Numbered from the stretch's first letter, positions 18,129 to 27,769 are shown. The stretch: 64,000 bases of DNA from Gracilimonas sediminicola (GCF_024320785.1 NZ_JANDBC010000001.1:1-64000), one strand, 5' to 3'. The notes: generated by a model not told the origin, from the sequence alone. Numbers and translations: made by a program.

Positions 18129-18254
18129 ATGATTTCAGAACAAATACTATCCGACTACTCTGAACAGGAAAGTGATACTTCCGAAAAGATCATGAGAGCT
18201 AAAATTGCCCTCTTATTCATTTCGGTGGCAGCTTTGGTTTTTTTCTCATTCTAA
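18129..18254 (+). CDS. Possible 41-residue single-helix membrane protein
   Basis: ATG at 18129. A polar acidic N-terminal half is followed by a hydrophobic helix (IALLFISVAALVFF). Ribosome-binding site weak. No family recognised; it lies upstream of tspO on the same strand. It could be a chance ORF. Confidence 0.35.
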   Translation: MISEQILSDYSEQESDTSEKIMRAKIALLFISVAALVFFSF

Positions 18255-18337
18255 ATTACCGGCAACCTTCAGGCATTTGCCTTTGAATGGAATGAGCTTT
18301 TCCTACCCGGTGTTAAACACATCAAAAAAGGAAGAGT

Positions 18338-18817
18338 ATGAAGAACATTCCATTTTGGGCTAAAGTAATATTCGGTATTCTTGCCTGTAATGCAGTCGGG
18401 CTGGCGGCAAGCAGCGTAACCTTACCGGCTATCACCACCTGGTATGCAGATCTGAACAAGCCCTCCTTTAATCCACCCAATTGGTTATTCGGGCCGGTTT
18501 GGACTACGCTTTACACCCTGATGGGAGTGGCGGCCGCAGGTGTCTGGGAGGAAGGATTTCCAAAACCGCCCGTAAAATCTGCCCTTACAGTTTTTGGAGT
18601 ACAACTGTTTCTGAACGGACTATGGTCATTTCTTTTCTTCGGTCTCCAATCTCCACTTATTGCTTTCATCGAGATAATCCTCTTACTTGTTTTCATTGTA
18701 CTGACGTTTAAAAAATTCAGAGAAATAAAATGGTGGATCGGTTGGCTTTTAGTACCTTACCTACTGTGGGTGGCTTTTGCTGCTATCCTCAACCTTTTTA
18801 TAGTTGTACTTAATTAA
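18338..18817 (+). CDS. tspO: TspO/MBR family protein
   Basis: 159 residues, five hydrophobic helices. LNKPSFNPPNWLFGPVWTTLYTLMG is the TspO signature, with the WxxLY and aromatic ligand-pocket residues, and LFLNGLWSFLFFGLQSP follows in helix 3-4. TspO proteins bind porphyrins and affect stress or pigment regulation in bacteria. A DUF427 gene follows 15 bases later. Confidence 0.95.
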   Translation: MKNIPFWAKVIFGILACNAVGLAASSVTLPAITTWYADLNKPSFNPPNWLFGPVWTTLYTLMGVAAAGVWEEGFPKPPVKSALTVFGVQLFLNGLWSFLFFGLQSPLIAFIEIILLLVFIVLTFKKFREIKWWIGWLLVPYLLWVAFAAILNLFIVVLN

Positions 18818-18832
18818 CTTTTAAAAAAATCA

Positions 18833-19387
18833 ATGACAGACCTTCCAAGTTGGGCTAAATCGGGGCAATCACAGTGGAAGTATTACGGGCAAAAACGGCC
18901 TGAATTCGCTCATAAACCCAAAGAAGGACAAGAATCGGTGTGGGATTATCCACGCCCGCCAAAAGTCGACCCTGATTCTCGGGAAGTACTGATCATTTTT
19001 GCCAATAAAATCATTGCCCGAAGTACCCGCGCCATCCGGATCTTGGAAACAGCAAGTCCGCCAACTTTCTACATCCCTCCCTCCGATCTGAACTCGAAAT
19101 ACCTTGTTAAAGCGAAGGGAGAATCAAAATGTGAATGGAAAGGGGAAGCGATTTACTGGGACGTTGTTGTGGAAGATGAGAAGGCAATTCGGGCAGCCTG
19201 GTCTTACCCTAAACCATTCGCTGACTTCACCAAAATCAAAAGTCATTTGGCTTTTTACCCCTCCAAAGTTCATTGTTATGTAGATGGTGAACACGTGAAG
19301 CCTCAGCCCGGAGGATTCTATGGCGGATGGATAACCCGCGAAATAGTCGGACCGGTTAAAGGGGAATCGGAAGAGACCTATTTGTAA
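18833..19387 (+). CDS. DUF427 domain protein
   Basis: 184 residues. ARSTRAIRILETASPPTFYIPPSD, then CEWKGEAIYWDV and AAWSYPKP are DUF427 motifs; the ending FYGGWITREIVGP is also typical. An N-terminal extension of about 45 residues (LPSWAKSGQSQW..) precedes the domain. Function unknown; probably an enzyme-like small beta fold. Co-transcribed with tspO. Confidence 0.9.
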   Translation: MTDLPSWAKSGQSQWKYYGQKRPEFAHKPKEGQESVWDYPRPPKVDPDSREVLIIFANKIIARSTRAIRILETASPPTFYIPPSDLNSKYLVKAKGESKCEWKGEAIYWDVVVEDEKAIRAAWSYPKPFADFTKIKSHLAFYPSKVHCYVDGEHVKPQPGGFYGGWITREIVGPVKGESEETYL

Positions 19388-19458
19388 AGTATGTTCAAAT
19401 GTTTTTAGAACTGCGCGGAAGCAATTATTTTCCGCCATCACAATAACCAATTACAGCC

Positions 19459-21501
19459 ATGATGATGAAACGAACCGCCACCCTTGTACTGCTTCTTTTT
19501 TCCTTTCTGAGCTTATCCGTTACCGCTCAGGTAGATGAATCTCATTTCGATTATATGGATTTATTTGACCTGCAGATGGTCAGTAGTCCTGCGATTTCTC
19601 CTGATGGTAATACCATTATTTACGAACGCCATCAATTTGATGTAATGACCGACCGGCGTTTTGTGAACCTGTGGAGTATTTCGTTTTCCGGAGATAACCA
19701 CCACCCCCTTACTTCAGTAACAAGTTCTTACGGAAATGTGACCTGGTCGCCAAGCGGAGATCGCATTGCCTATACGTCATCGGAAGAAGGCTCAAACCAG
19801 ATTTTTGTACGCTGGATGAACTCCGGCGAAACGGCCTCCATCACAAACCTGACTGAAAGTCCGGGAAATTTGAGATGGTCGCCCGATGGCAGCATGATTC
19901 TTTTTTCTAAATTTGTACCGGGCACTTCTTCTGTGGTGAAAACTGATATGCCTGCTCCACCTTCCGGAGCAAAGTGGGAACAGTCTGCACAAGTTATAGA
20001 CAAAGCGGTTTACCGACGAGATGGTGGTGGTTATGTAGCTGATGGCTTTGACCATCTATTTGTGATTTCTGCTGACGGAGGCGCTCCGCGTCAGTTAACT
20101 TCAGGAGATTATGATCACGGTTCCGCATCCTGGACACCTGATGGAAATATCATTTTTACGGCAGATCGTTCAGGAAATGCAGATTTGGATCCCAACAATG
20201 AGCAAATCTACGAAATGAATATTGAGACCGGAGCCATGACAAAGATTACGGATAAGCGAGGTCCACATAGCAGTCCCAGAGTTTCTCCCGATGGAAAGCT
20301 CATTGCCTATACCGGCTATGAGGATAAATTCCTGGGATACCAGCTTACTGATTTATATGTGATGAATCGTAACGGCTCAAACCTGAGAAAAATCTCACAG
20401 AAAGTAGCTAATGATATTTCTTCTGTTACATGGGCGGATGACAGTAAATCTTTGTTTTTCAGGTACACCGAAGAGGGCGTTGCAAAAGTTGGTAACATAA
20501 AATTAAATGGAGATTACAGTGAAGTAGCAGCTGATCTTTCCAGCACAACCATTGGTCGCCCATACAGCGGAGGCTCTTATTCTGTGGCAACAAACGGCCG
20601 TATTGCCTTTACCTCCGGAACCGCAACTCAGCCCGCTGAACTTAGTGTTGGTCACTTTCCAACCCGAATGCAGAACCGTACCCTCACTAATTTGAATGCA
20701 CAATTCCTGAAATCGAAAACCCTTGGACAAGTTGAAGAATTTTGGGTGAATTCCTCTGTAGATGATTTCAGAGTTCAGGGCTGGATCATAACCCCTCCTG
20801 ACTTTGATCCAAACGATCAATACCCAATGATACTCGAAATTCATGGCGGACCTCACACCGCGTATGGACCTCAATTTTCTCCTGAGTTACAGTTAATGGC
20901 CAGTCGCGGTTACGTGGTTGTCTATACAAATCCTCGTGGAAGTACCAGTTATGGTGAAGAATTTGCGGCCTATATCAATCACAATTACCCCAGCGAAGAC
21001 CACAACGATTTGATGGACGCAGTAGATTACGTGATCGATCAGGGCTATATCGATGTAAATAACTTATTCATAACCGGAGGAAGCGGTGGCGGAGTACTTA
21101 GCTCATGGGCCATCGGTAAAACAGATCGCTTTAAGGCTGCGGTAGTGGCAAAACCCGTTATAAACTGGTACAGCTTTGTTCTGACAGCAGACGGTTCCCC
21201 CTTCTACAGTAAATATTGGTTTACCAAAATGCCGTGGGAAGATCCCGAACAATACCTGGAGCGATCTCCAATTTCGTTGGTGGGCAATGTCACAACACCT
21301 ACCATGCTGCTTACCGGCGAGCAGGACTACCGAACTCCAATGAGCGAAACTGAGCAATACTACGCTGCCCTAAAACTACAGGGTGTTGATGCCGCCATGG
21401 TTCGAATTCAGGGCTCAGGCCATGGAATCGCCTCCAAACCAAGCAACCTCTTTCGAAAAGTAGCTTACATTGTTGGCTGGTTTGATAAATATAGAGAATA
21501 G
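19459..21501 (+). CDS. S9-family serine peptidase (prolyl oligopeptidase/acylaminoacyl-peptidase type)
   Basis: 680 residues. Signal peptide (MKRTATLVLLLFSFLSL.. AQ), then a beta-propeller of PD40-like repeats (ISPDGNTI, WSPSGDRIAY, WSPDGSMILF, VSPDGKLIAY) and a C-terminal alpha/beta hydrolase. Catalytic Ser in GGSGGG near 541, Asp in GEQDYRTP near 621, His in GSGHGI near 655. The oxyanion segment HGGPH is present. Exported peptidase cleaving short peptides. Three Met codons in a row leave the exact start open. Confidence 0.93.
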   Translation: MMMKRTATLVLLLFSFLSLSVTAQVDESHFDYMDLFDLQMVSSPAISPDGNTIIYERHQFDVMTDRRFVNLWSISFSGDNHHPLTSVTSSYGNVTWSPSGDRIAYTSSEEGSNQIFVRWMNSGETASITNLTESPGNLRWSPDGSMILFSKFVPGTSSVVKTDMPAPPSGAKWEQSAQVIDKAVYRRDGGGYVADGFDHLFVISADGGAPRQLTSGDYDHGSASWTPDGNIIFTADRSGNADLDPNNEQIYEMNIETGAMTKITDKRGPHSSPRVSPDGKLIAYTGYEDKFLGYQLTDLYVMNRNGSNLRKISQKVANDISSVTWADDSKSLFFRYTEEGVAKVGNIKLNGDYSEVAADLSSTTIGRPYSGGSYSVATNGRIAFTSGTATQPAELSVGHFPTRMQNRTLTNLNAQFLKSKTLGQVEEFWVNSSVDDFRVQGWIITPPDFDPNDQYPMILEIHGGPHTAYGPQFSPELQLMASRGYVVVYTNPRGSTSYGEEFAAYINHNYPSEDHNDLMDAVDYVIDQGYIDVNNLFITGGSGGGVLSSWAIGKTDRFKAAVVAKPVINWYSFVLTADGSPFYSKYWFTKMPWEDPEQYLERSPISLVGNVTTPTMLLTGEQDYRTPMSETEQYYAALKLQGVDAAMVRIQGSGHGIASKPSNLFRKVAYIVGWFDKYRE

Positions 21502-21519
21502 CTGACGGCATTCAGATTT

Positions 21520-21552
21520 CAGCTGTCGGTTTTGTGCTAAAACTGACAGCTG
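21520..21552. terminator. Strong hairpin downstream of the S9 peptidase gene
   Basis: CAGCTGTCgGTTTT pairs with AAAACtGACAGCTG around GTGCT, a 14-position stem with one G-T pair. There is no T-tract after it on the plus strand, so it may be a dispersed palindromic repeat as much as a terminator; the CAGCTG core recurs at 23755-23787. Confidence 0.55.
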
Positions 21553-21616
21553 ATACTCTGAAATTCATTTTACATTTAGTTCCATTCAATTCAACAAGCT
21601 TTAAAGTCTTTCATAC

Positions 21617-23644
21617 ATGCTCTTTGCAGTAAGTCTTCCTTTCCTAAACGAAATCGTTGCGCTCTTTCTCGTAAGTGTATTGATTGCCTACATCTGCTAT
21701 CGAATAAAACTGGTGCCTATCGCCGGTTTTTTGATTGCCGGTGTGATTATAGGCCCCAATGCCCTTGGCTTGGTTCAGGACCAGGAATTGGTGGATATGC
21801 TTGCGGAAATCGGGATTATCTTACTGCTTTTTACCATCGGTATTGAGTTCAGCCTCGAAAAACTCTCCCGGATTCGGAACGCAATTTTTGTAGGTGGTGG
21901 GCTGCAGGTTTTGCTGACGGTAGCGGCGGTAGTCGGCATCCTTTTCTTTTTTGGGGTTGATTGGAAAGTAGGCATTTATACCGGCTGTCTCGTAGCGTTG
22001 AGCTCCACGGCCATCATCCTCGGGCTTTTCAGTGAACAGGGAAAAACCGATACACCTGTAGGACGGTTATCTCTGGCCGTTTTGATATTCCAGGATTTGG
22101 CCATTATCGCTATGGTGTTGCTCGTCCCTATCCTATCCGGACAGAGCGATTCTATGACCGACCTGTTCTTCGTTCTCGGAAAAGCTGTTTTATTGATTGC
22201 CGTTGTGGTTCTCTTGGCTCGAAAAGTGGTTCCGTGGATATTAGAAAAAGTAGCTCAAACACGCCGTCAAGAACTCTTTTTGCTCACCGTGATTGCCATT
22301 TGTTTTGGCACGGCTGCACTTACCAATCTTGCAGAAGTCAGTCTTGCACTGGGAGCGTTCTTAGCCGGACTGGTAGTAAGTGAGAGCCATTACAGTGATC
22401 ACGCCATTAGTGAAATCCTTCCTCTTAAAACCATTTTTAATGCGGTTTTCTTTGTCTCCGTGGGGATGCTGCTGGATTTACAGTTTGTCATCGAAAATCC
22501 ACTGTTATTACTTGGTGTTGCAGCCGGTGTTCTGTTGCTGAAATTTATTCTGAGCTCTGTCAGTTTACTTACCCTTGGCTACCCCGTTCGGGTAGCGGCG
22601 GCCTCCGGTATTGTGCTGGCCCAAATCGGTGAATTTTCTTTTGTTCTGGAACGGGCCGGACGTGTAACCGGTCTTACTCCCGGCGGATTTGGTGAGGTAG
22701 GCTCACAAACTTTCATAGCCGTTTCTGTTTTATTGATGCTCCTCACACCTCTATTTCTTCACATCAGCCCCAACATTGGCAACCTGCTGGCCAAAACACC
22801 TTTAAAACATATCGGACAGAAAAGGAAAGAATCTGCAAAAGAAGACGATCACACTGACCTGGAAGACCATGTTATCATTGTAGGTTACGGTCCTGCAGGC
22901 CGGAACCTTGCCCGTGTATTGCGCGAATCCGGCATCCCATATATTGTGATCGAGATGAATCCGAAATCTGTAAACGAGATGCACGATAATGATATCCCGG
23001 CTATTTACGGAGATGCATCCCGTACTCATATTCTTGAACATGCTCAGATTTCCAAAGCCAAATTGTGTGTCATAGCTATTAACGATCCTTCCATCAGTCC
23101 CCGTATTATTAAACTAGCGAATTACATCAACCCTACCATTCAGGTGATTGTGAGGACCCGATATCTTTCAGAAGCGGATTTCCTCGAGAAAGCCGGTGCC
23201 GATATTGTTGTTCCCGAAGAAATGGAAACCACCGTTCGTCTGTTCTCCAATGTATTGAAGGCATACATGATCCCTGACGAAGAAATTGAGCAGCACATCA
23301 GAGAGTTACGGGCTGAAGATTATGAAATTATGCGCGGGAGCATACAGGAGGCGCACTTAATGGTACTTCAGGGTCTTGATGAAGAAGGGTTACATACTCG
23401 TGCTGTTGTAGTCAGGGAAGGCTCTTTAGCGGCCGGAAAAACACTGGCCGACCTGAAGCTCAGAAATAAATATGAAATTACAGTATTGACGGTGAATCGT
23501 GGAGAAAAGAACGTTGGAAATCCGTCCGGAGATTTTAAACTGCAACCGGGCGACCGTCTCGTTATGGTTGGACTGGCCACCCGTTTTGCAGATGCAGCAG
23601 AAATATTCCGTGAGCAGGAAAACCCGCTGGAGTTCGAGGAGTAG
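21617..23644 (+). CDS. CPA2-family monovalent cation/proton antiporter with RCK domains (KefB/KefC-like)
   Basis: 675 residues. A Na+/H+ exchanger membrane domain with about 12 helices (about 8-395; LLLFTIGIEFSLEKL and LSLALGAFLAGLVVSES typical of CPA2) is followed by a TrkA-N Rossmann domain starting HVIIVGYGPAGRNLARVL (about 420) and a TrkA-C domain (about 565-665). K+ or Na+ efflux gated by a nucleotide ligand is the family role; the ion here is not shown. Single gene. Confidence 0.93.
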   Translation: MLFAVSLPFLNEIVALFLVSVLIAYICYRIKLVPIAGFLIAGVIIGPNALGLVQDQELVDMLAEIGIILLLFTIGIEFSLEKLSRIRNAIFVGGGLQVLLTVAAVVGILFFFGVDWKVGIYTGCLVALSSTAIILGLFSEQGKTDTPVGRLSLAVLIFQDLAIIAMVLLVPILSGQSDSMTDLFFVLGKAVLLIAVVVLLARKVVPWILEKVAQTRRQELFLLTVIAICFGTAALTNLAEVSLALGAFLAGLVVSESHYSDHAISEILPLKTIFNAVFFVSVGMLLDLQFVIENPLLLLGVAAGVLLLKFILSSVSLLTLGYPVRVAAASGIVLAQIGEFSFVLERAGRVTGLTPGGFGEVGSQTFIAVSVLLMLLTPLFLHISPNIGNLLAKTPLKHIGQKRKESAKEDDHTDLEDHVIIVGYGPAGRNLARVLRESGIPYIVIEMNPKSVNEMHDNDIPAIYGDASRTHILEHAQISKAKLCVIAINDPSISPRIIKLANYINPTIQVIVRTRYLSEADFLEKAGADIVVPEEMETTVRLFSNVLKAYMIPDEEIEQHIRELRAEDYEIMRGSIQEAHLMVLQGLDEEGLHTRAVVVREGSLAAGKTLADLKLRNKYEITVLTVNRGEKNVGNPSGDFKLQPGDRLVMVGLATRFADAAEIFREQENPLEFEE

Positions 23645-23651
23645 GGTTGTT

Positions 23652-23710
23652 CAGCTATCAGCTATCAGCTATCAGCTATCAGCTATCAGCTATCAGCTAT
23701 CAGCTATCAG
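23652..23710. repeat. 7-bp tandem repeat (CAGCTAT)n
   Basis: About 8.4 perfect copies of CAGCTAT just past the antiporter stop. Downstream, 23755-23787 carries GACAGCTGAAG and GCTGATAGCT, complementary to the repeat, so the RNA could fold back. It separates two convergent genes. Confidence 0.9.
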
Positions 23711-23795
23711 AGGTTGTTCATTTCAATGGCTTAAACAAAATAGATTATTAATTCACTGACAGCTGAAGTCTGTAAGCTGATAGCTTAAACAGCCT

Positions 23796-24215
23796 TTACT
23801 TCCAGGCGCCTAATATCAAGCCCATCAGGGTAAAGACGACAATCCAGAAACTCCCGTTAATAAAAATGTAGGTCCAGGATTTTTGCTCATATAAAGCATT
23901 CACCCCTAATGCGGTGGCTACCCATCCAAAACCGGTTAAAAAGCCATAAAAAGCTCCATTGCTACCATTAATCATATCAGCCGAGGCCGGATCTCCGTAA
24001 AAAAACATAGCCAGACAAAAAGCCATAATAAATTGAAAGATCAGCGTGACGCCGAATATTTTAGCCATATTTCCATTCTCAGCATCTTCTTCGGTCATAC
24101 CGACTGCTTCCATCCATTTCTTCCCAAACAAGGGTCCATACCACACAAACCCGATTGCAAAACCAACAAGTGAGGCGGCTACTACAGCCAGCCAATTAAT
24201 TGCAGACATTTCCAT
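23796..24215 (-). CDS. DUF1761 membrane protein
   Basis: 139 residues with four membrane helices. INWLAVVAASLVGFAIGFVWYGPLFGKKWME is the DUF1761 N-terminus, and GWVATALGVNALYEQKSW lies in helix 3. Met at residue 3 is an equally good start. Function unknown; the family is widespread in marine and soil bacteria. Confidence 0.9.
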   Translation of the reverse strand: MEMSAINWLAVVAASLVGFAIGFVWYGPLFGKKWMEAVGMTEEDAENGNMAKIFGVTLIFQFIMAFCLAMFFYGDPASADMINGSNGAFYGFLTGFGWVATALGVNALYEQKSWTYIFINGSFWIVVFTLMGLILGAWK

Positions 24216-24428
24216 TTATTCTACCTCATTTTATTAATGTTAATTTAACTATTACCTATCCCGGGCTCTCCATTACTTCATGAGCCTCAGTCAATTAACA
24301 AAAATTATGTTTCTGGCACAATTCTTACCTAAAAATGAAATCCCGAATATTCACCTTTACAGGATCAAGCTTTTGCTTAAGATTTCTTACCTTCTGCCTC
24401 ACAGTTACTAACGACCAAAATTTACAGT

Positions 24429-25328
24429 ATGAAGTATCCTGATTTCAACCAAACCGTTCCCATCGATCATGTAGGTGTGGAAGAACGTGTTTCCAGGTTG
24501 AATAAGCGCAGCATCAAGAAAGATTCCAAAATACAGGCGCTGAAAATGGCGCTCAGTATGATTGATTTGACTACGCTGGAGGGTAAAGATTCACCCGGCA
24601 AAGTCATTCAACTTTGTCAAAAAGCAAAGCGGCCCCACCCGGCTGTTCCAGATCTGCCGACCGTAGCTGCCATTTGTGTATATCCGAGCATGGTTTCTGT
24701 GGCTAAAAATGCCCTCAAGGGAACCGACATTAATGTAGCCAGCGTTGCTACTGCTTTCCCAAGCGGCCAGTCTCCCCTTTCCATGAGATTAGAAGACACT
24801 AAATTTGCCGTTTCGGAGGGAGCCGATGAAATTGATATGGTCATTAGCCGCGGTGCTTTTCTGAATGGAGAGTATCAGCTGGTTTTTGATGAAATAGCGG
24901 CCGTAAAAGAAGCTTGCGGAGAAGCGCATCTGAAAGTGATCCTCGAGACGGGGGAACTTCACACCTACGAAAATGTGCGCAAAGCCAGCGATATTGCTAT
25001 GCATGCCGGTGCCGACTTCATTAAAACCTCAACGGGTAAAACTAGTCCGGCAGCAACACAGCCCGTAACTCTTGTAATGCTGGAAGCCATTCGCGATTTC
25101 TATTACGATACCGGCAAAATGATCGGCATGAAGCCCGCAGGTGGAATCAGAACCGCGAAACAAGCCATCCAATATTTAGTTATAGTAAAAGAAACACTGG
25201 GTGCCGACTGGTTAAACAAGGATTATTTCCGCTTCGGAGCCAGTTCGCTAACAAACGACCTATTGATGCAAATTGTGAAGCAACAAACAGGCCATTATCA
25301 ATCACTGGATTATTTCAGCAACGATTAA
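24429..25328 (+). CDS. deoC: Deoxyribose-phosphate aldolase
   Basis: 299 residues, the longer DERA type with an N-terminal helical extension like the eukaryotic form. The Schiff-base Lys is in DFIKTSTGK, with the supporting Lys in MKPAGGIRTAKQA and a catalytic Asp/Lys pair in IDLTTLEG. It splits deoxyribose-5-phosphate to glyceraldehyde-3-phosphate and acetaldehyde. Two aldehyde dehydrogenase genes follow, which could oxidise the acetaldehyde. Confidence 0.95.
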   Translation: MKYPDFNQTVPIDHVGVEERVSRLNKRSIKKDSKIQALKMALSMIDLTTLEGKDSPGKVIQLCQKAKRPHPAVPDLPTVAAICVYPSMVSVAKNALKGTDINVASVATAFPSGQSPLSMRLEDTKFAVSEGADEIDMVISRGAFLNGEYQLVFDEIAAVKEACGEAHLKVILETGELHTYENVRKASDIAMHAGADFIKTSTGKTSPAATQPVTLVMLEAIRDFYYDTGKMIGMKPAGGIRTAKQAIQYLVIVKETLGADWLNKDYFRFGASSLTNDLLMQIVKQQTGHYQSLDYFSND

Positions 25329-25375
25329 TCGGGATTGAACGGCCTTAAAAGAACTTGAATTAAGTACCAACTACT

Positions 25376-26878
25376 ATGTCTGACACGGAAACTAAAGAAG
25401 CTCCTTACAAACCCACTTCACCAAATTCGAAACTGGATTTTGAGTCTGTTTGGGAATATGCCCCGGCACCTCAAACCTCGGACTTTGTTGAGGTAAAGGA
25501 GCGCTATGATCTCTTCATTGGCGGGAAATTTGTAAAGCCATCCAAAGGCCGATACTTCAAGAGTACCAACCCGGCTACCGAAGAGGAAATCACAGAATTT
25601 GCTGAAGCTACCCAGAAGGATGTGGACAAAGCCGTAAAAGCTGCCCGAAAAGCTTTTGAGGGTGAATGGTCGAGGATTTCAGCTAAAGAAAGAGGCAAGT
25701 ATATTTACCGTATCGCCCGGATGATACAGGAGCGTGCCCGTGAATTTGCCGTTCTGGAATCAATGGATGGCGGTAAGCCCATCCGTGAGTCACGCGATGT
25801 TGACATTCCTTTAGTTGCCGCTTATTTCTTCTACTATGCCGGCTGGGCAGATAAACTCGAGTATGCCTTCCCGGGAAGAAAACCCAAACCCCTTGGCGTG
25901 TGCGGACAAATTATCCCATGGAATTTCCCCTTGCTGATGCTGGCCTGGAAGATTGCCCCTGCCCTTGCTTGTGGAAATACCGTTGTTCTTAAACCGGCCG
26001 AGACTACCTCATTGACAGCGCTGAAGTTTGCGGAACTGGTTCGCGACTGCGGACTGCCCGAGGGCGTGGTGAACATTGTTACCGGTGCAGGGCAAACCGG
26101 AGCAGAAATCGTCAATCATAAAGATATTGATAAAGTAGCATTTACCGGTTCAACCCAAGTCGGGAAAATCATTCAAAAGTCCCTGGCCGGAACCGACAAA
26201 AAGTACACGCTTGAATTAGGTGGAAAAGGCGCTTTGGTTATTTTTGAAGATGCCCCGATAGACCAGGCGGTGGAAGGTATTATTAACGCCATTTACTTTA
26301 ACCAGGGGCACGTGTGCTGTGCCGGTTCCCGATTGCTGGTTCAGGAAGGTGTGGCTGATAAAGTAATCCAAAAACTGAAAGACCGGCTTGAAACATTGAT
26401 TGTTGGTGATCCTCTGGACAAGAATACCGACATTGGTGCCATCAACTCTAAAGAGCAGTTTGAGACGGTAAATAAATACCTGGAACTCGGTGTAGATGAA
26501 GGTGCTGATATCTACCAAAGTAAATGTGATATCCCCGAAAACGGCTATTTCATACGCCCTACTCTTTTCACCAATGTTTCACAATCGAATCGAGTGGTTC
26601 AGGAAGAAATTTTTGGGCCGGTGCTAACGGTGCAAACATTCCGCACGGCAGATGAAGGTATCGAGAAAGCCAATAACACCCCATACGGACTTGCAAGTGG
26701 TGTTTGGACCGACAAAGGCTCCAAGATTTTCCAAATGGGAAGCAAAATGAGATCCGGTGTTATCTGGGCGAATACCTACAACAAATTCGATCCTACTTCT
26801 CCGTTTGGCGGTTACAAAGAAAGTGGAGTTGGGCGAGAAGGCGGACTCCACGGATTAGCAGCCTACACAAAAATTTAA
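25376..26878 (+). CDS. Aldehyde dehydrogenase (NAD(P)+-dependent)
   Basis: 500 residues, normal for the family. IIPWNFPLLMLAWKIAPALA and the NAD-binding FTGSTQVGK are present, with catalytic Glu in LELGGKG (about 280) and nucleophilic Cys in FNQGHVCCAG (314/315); EEIFGPVL and FGGYKESGVGRE complete it. Position after deoC suggests it oxidises acetaldehyde in deoxynucleoside catabolism. An extra ~40-residue N-terminal segment precedes the domain. Confidence 0.94.
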   Translation: MSDTETKEAPYKPTSPNSKLDFESVWEYAPAPQTSDFVEVKERYDLFIGGKFVKPSKGRYFKSTNPATEEEITEFAEATQKDVDKAVKAARKAFEGEWSRISAKERGKYIYRIARMIQERAREFAVLESMDGGKPIRESRDVDIPLVAAYFFYYAGWADKLEYAFPGRKPKPLGVCGQIIPWNFPLLMLAWKIAPALACGNTVVLKPAETTSLTALKFAELVRDCGLPEGVVNIVTGAGQTGAEIVNHKDIDKVAFTGSTQVGKIIQKSLAGTDKKYTLELGGKGALVIFEDAPIDQAVEGIINAIYFNQGHVCCAGSRLLVQEGVADKVIQKLKDRLETLIVGDPLDKNTDIGAINSKEQFETVNKYLELGVDEGADIYQSKCDIPENGYFIRPTLFTNVSQSNRVVQEEIFGPVLTVQTFRTADEGIEKANNTPYGLASGVWTDKGSKIFQMGSKMRSGVIWANTYNKFDPTSPFGGYKESGVGREGGLHGLAAYTKI

Positions 26879-26895
26879 TTACTAAGCATTAGATC

Positions 26896-27765
26896 ATGTC
26901 TGACTCAAGAATTGACGTAAAGAAAACCTATAAAATGTATCTGGGCGGAAATTTTCCCCGCTCGGAATCCGGTCGTACTTATAAAGTTTATGACGGCGAC
27001 AAAAACCTGCTGGCGAATGCCTGCCAAGGTTCAAGAAAAGATTTCAGGGATGCTGTAAAGATTGCCCGTGGCGCCTTTAGCGGATGGAGTGCGCGCAGTG
27101 CTTACAACCGCGGACAGATTCTCTACCGCATTGCCGAGATGCTGGAAGACCGTCGTGATCAATTCATGAAAGAACTCGGTCCTATTGGTTTTAAAACGGC
27201 CGAAGCTGAAGCTGATATCAATGCCTCTATCGACCGCCTTATTTACTATGCCGGCTGGGCCGATAAATATCAGCAGGTTTTTGGCTCGATAAACCCGGTT
27301 GCGAGTTCACACTTTAACTTCAGTTTACTGGAGCCCACCGGTGTTGTAGCTGCTTTCGCTCCTGAAAAGAGCCCTCTTTTGGGCTTGGCTTCCGTCATTG
27401 CTCCAATCATAGTTGGAGGGAATACATGTGTAGTACTTGCCTCAGAAGAATATCCCCTTCCCGCTATTAGTTTTGCTGAAGTATTGAACTCTTCGGATGT
27501 ACCAGGAGGCGTGGTAAACATACTAACCGGATTTCGAGAAGAATTATCGGAACATTTCAGTACCCATATGGATGTAAATGCCATGGTATATACTGATAAA
27601 TTACCCCAGGAAATGAAGAAGAGTATTGATGAAAATGCTTCACTGAACGTGAAACGAATCATTAATAAACCTATTGATGACTGGTATTCGGAAGAAGCTC
27701 AGTCTCCATATTTTCTTACCAATTTTCAGGAAACGAAAACAACATGGCACCCGGTTGGATTTTAA
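26896..27765 (+). CDS. Short aldehyde dehydrogenase-like protein lacking the catalytic domain
   Basis: 289 residues, about 200 shorter than the family norm. It keeps the N-terminal cofactor half (KMYLGGNFPRSESGRTY, GAFSGWSARSAYNRGQILYRIAEMLEDR, LEPTGVVAAFAPEKSPLLGL) but has no FTGST segment, no Cys motif and no ELGGKG. It ends in KTTWHPVGF, which looks like a natural C-terminus, so it is probably not a truncation. Together with the preceding gene it resembles the two halves of ALDH16-type proteins. Confidence 0.8.
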   Translation: MSDSRIDVKKTYKMYLGGNFPRSESGRTYKVYDGDKNLLANACQGSRKDFRDAVKIARGAFSGWSARSAYNRGQILYRIAEMLEDRRDQFMKELGPIGFKTAEAEADINASIDRLIYYAGWADKYQQVFGSINPVASSHFNFSLLEPTGVVAAFAPEKSPLLGLASVIAPIIVGGNTCVVLASEEYPLPAISFAEVLNSSDVPGGVVNILTGFREELSEHFSTHMDVNAMVYTDKLPQEMKKSIDENASLNVKRIINKPIDDWYSEEAQSPYFLTNFQETKTTWHPVGF

Positions 27766-27769
27766 ACCT

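Noticed and set aside
23652-23710. CRISPR array
   Set aside because: Units are 7 bp with no spacers and no cas genes; simple tandem repeat.
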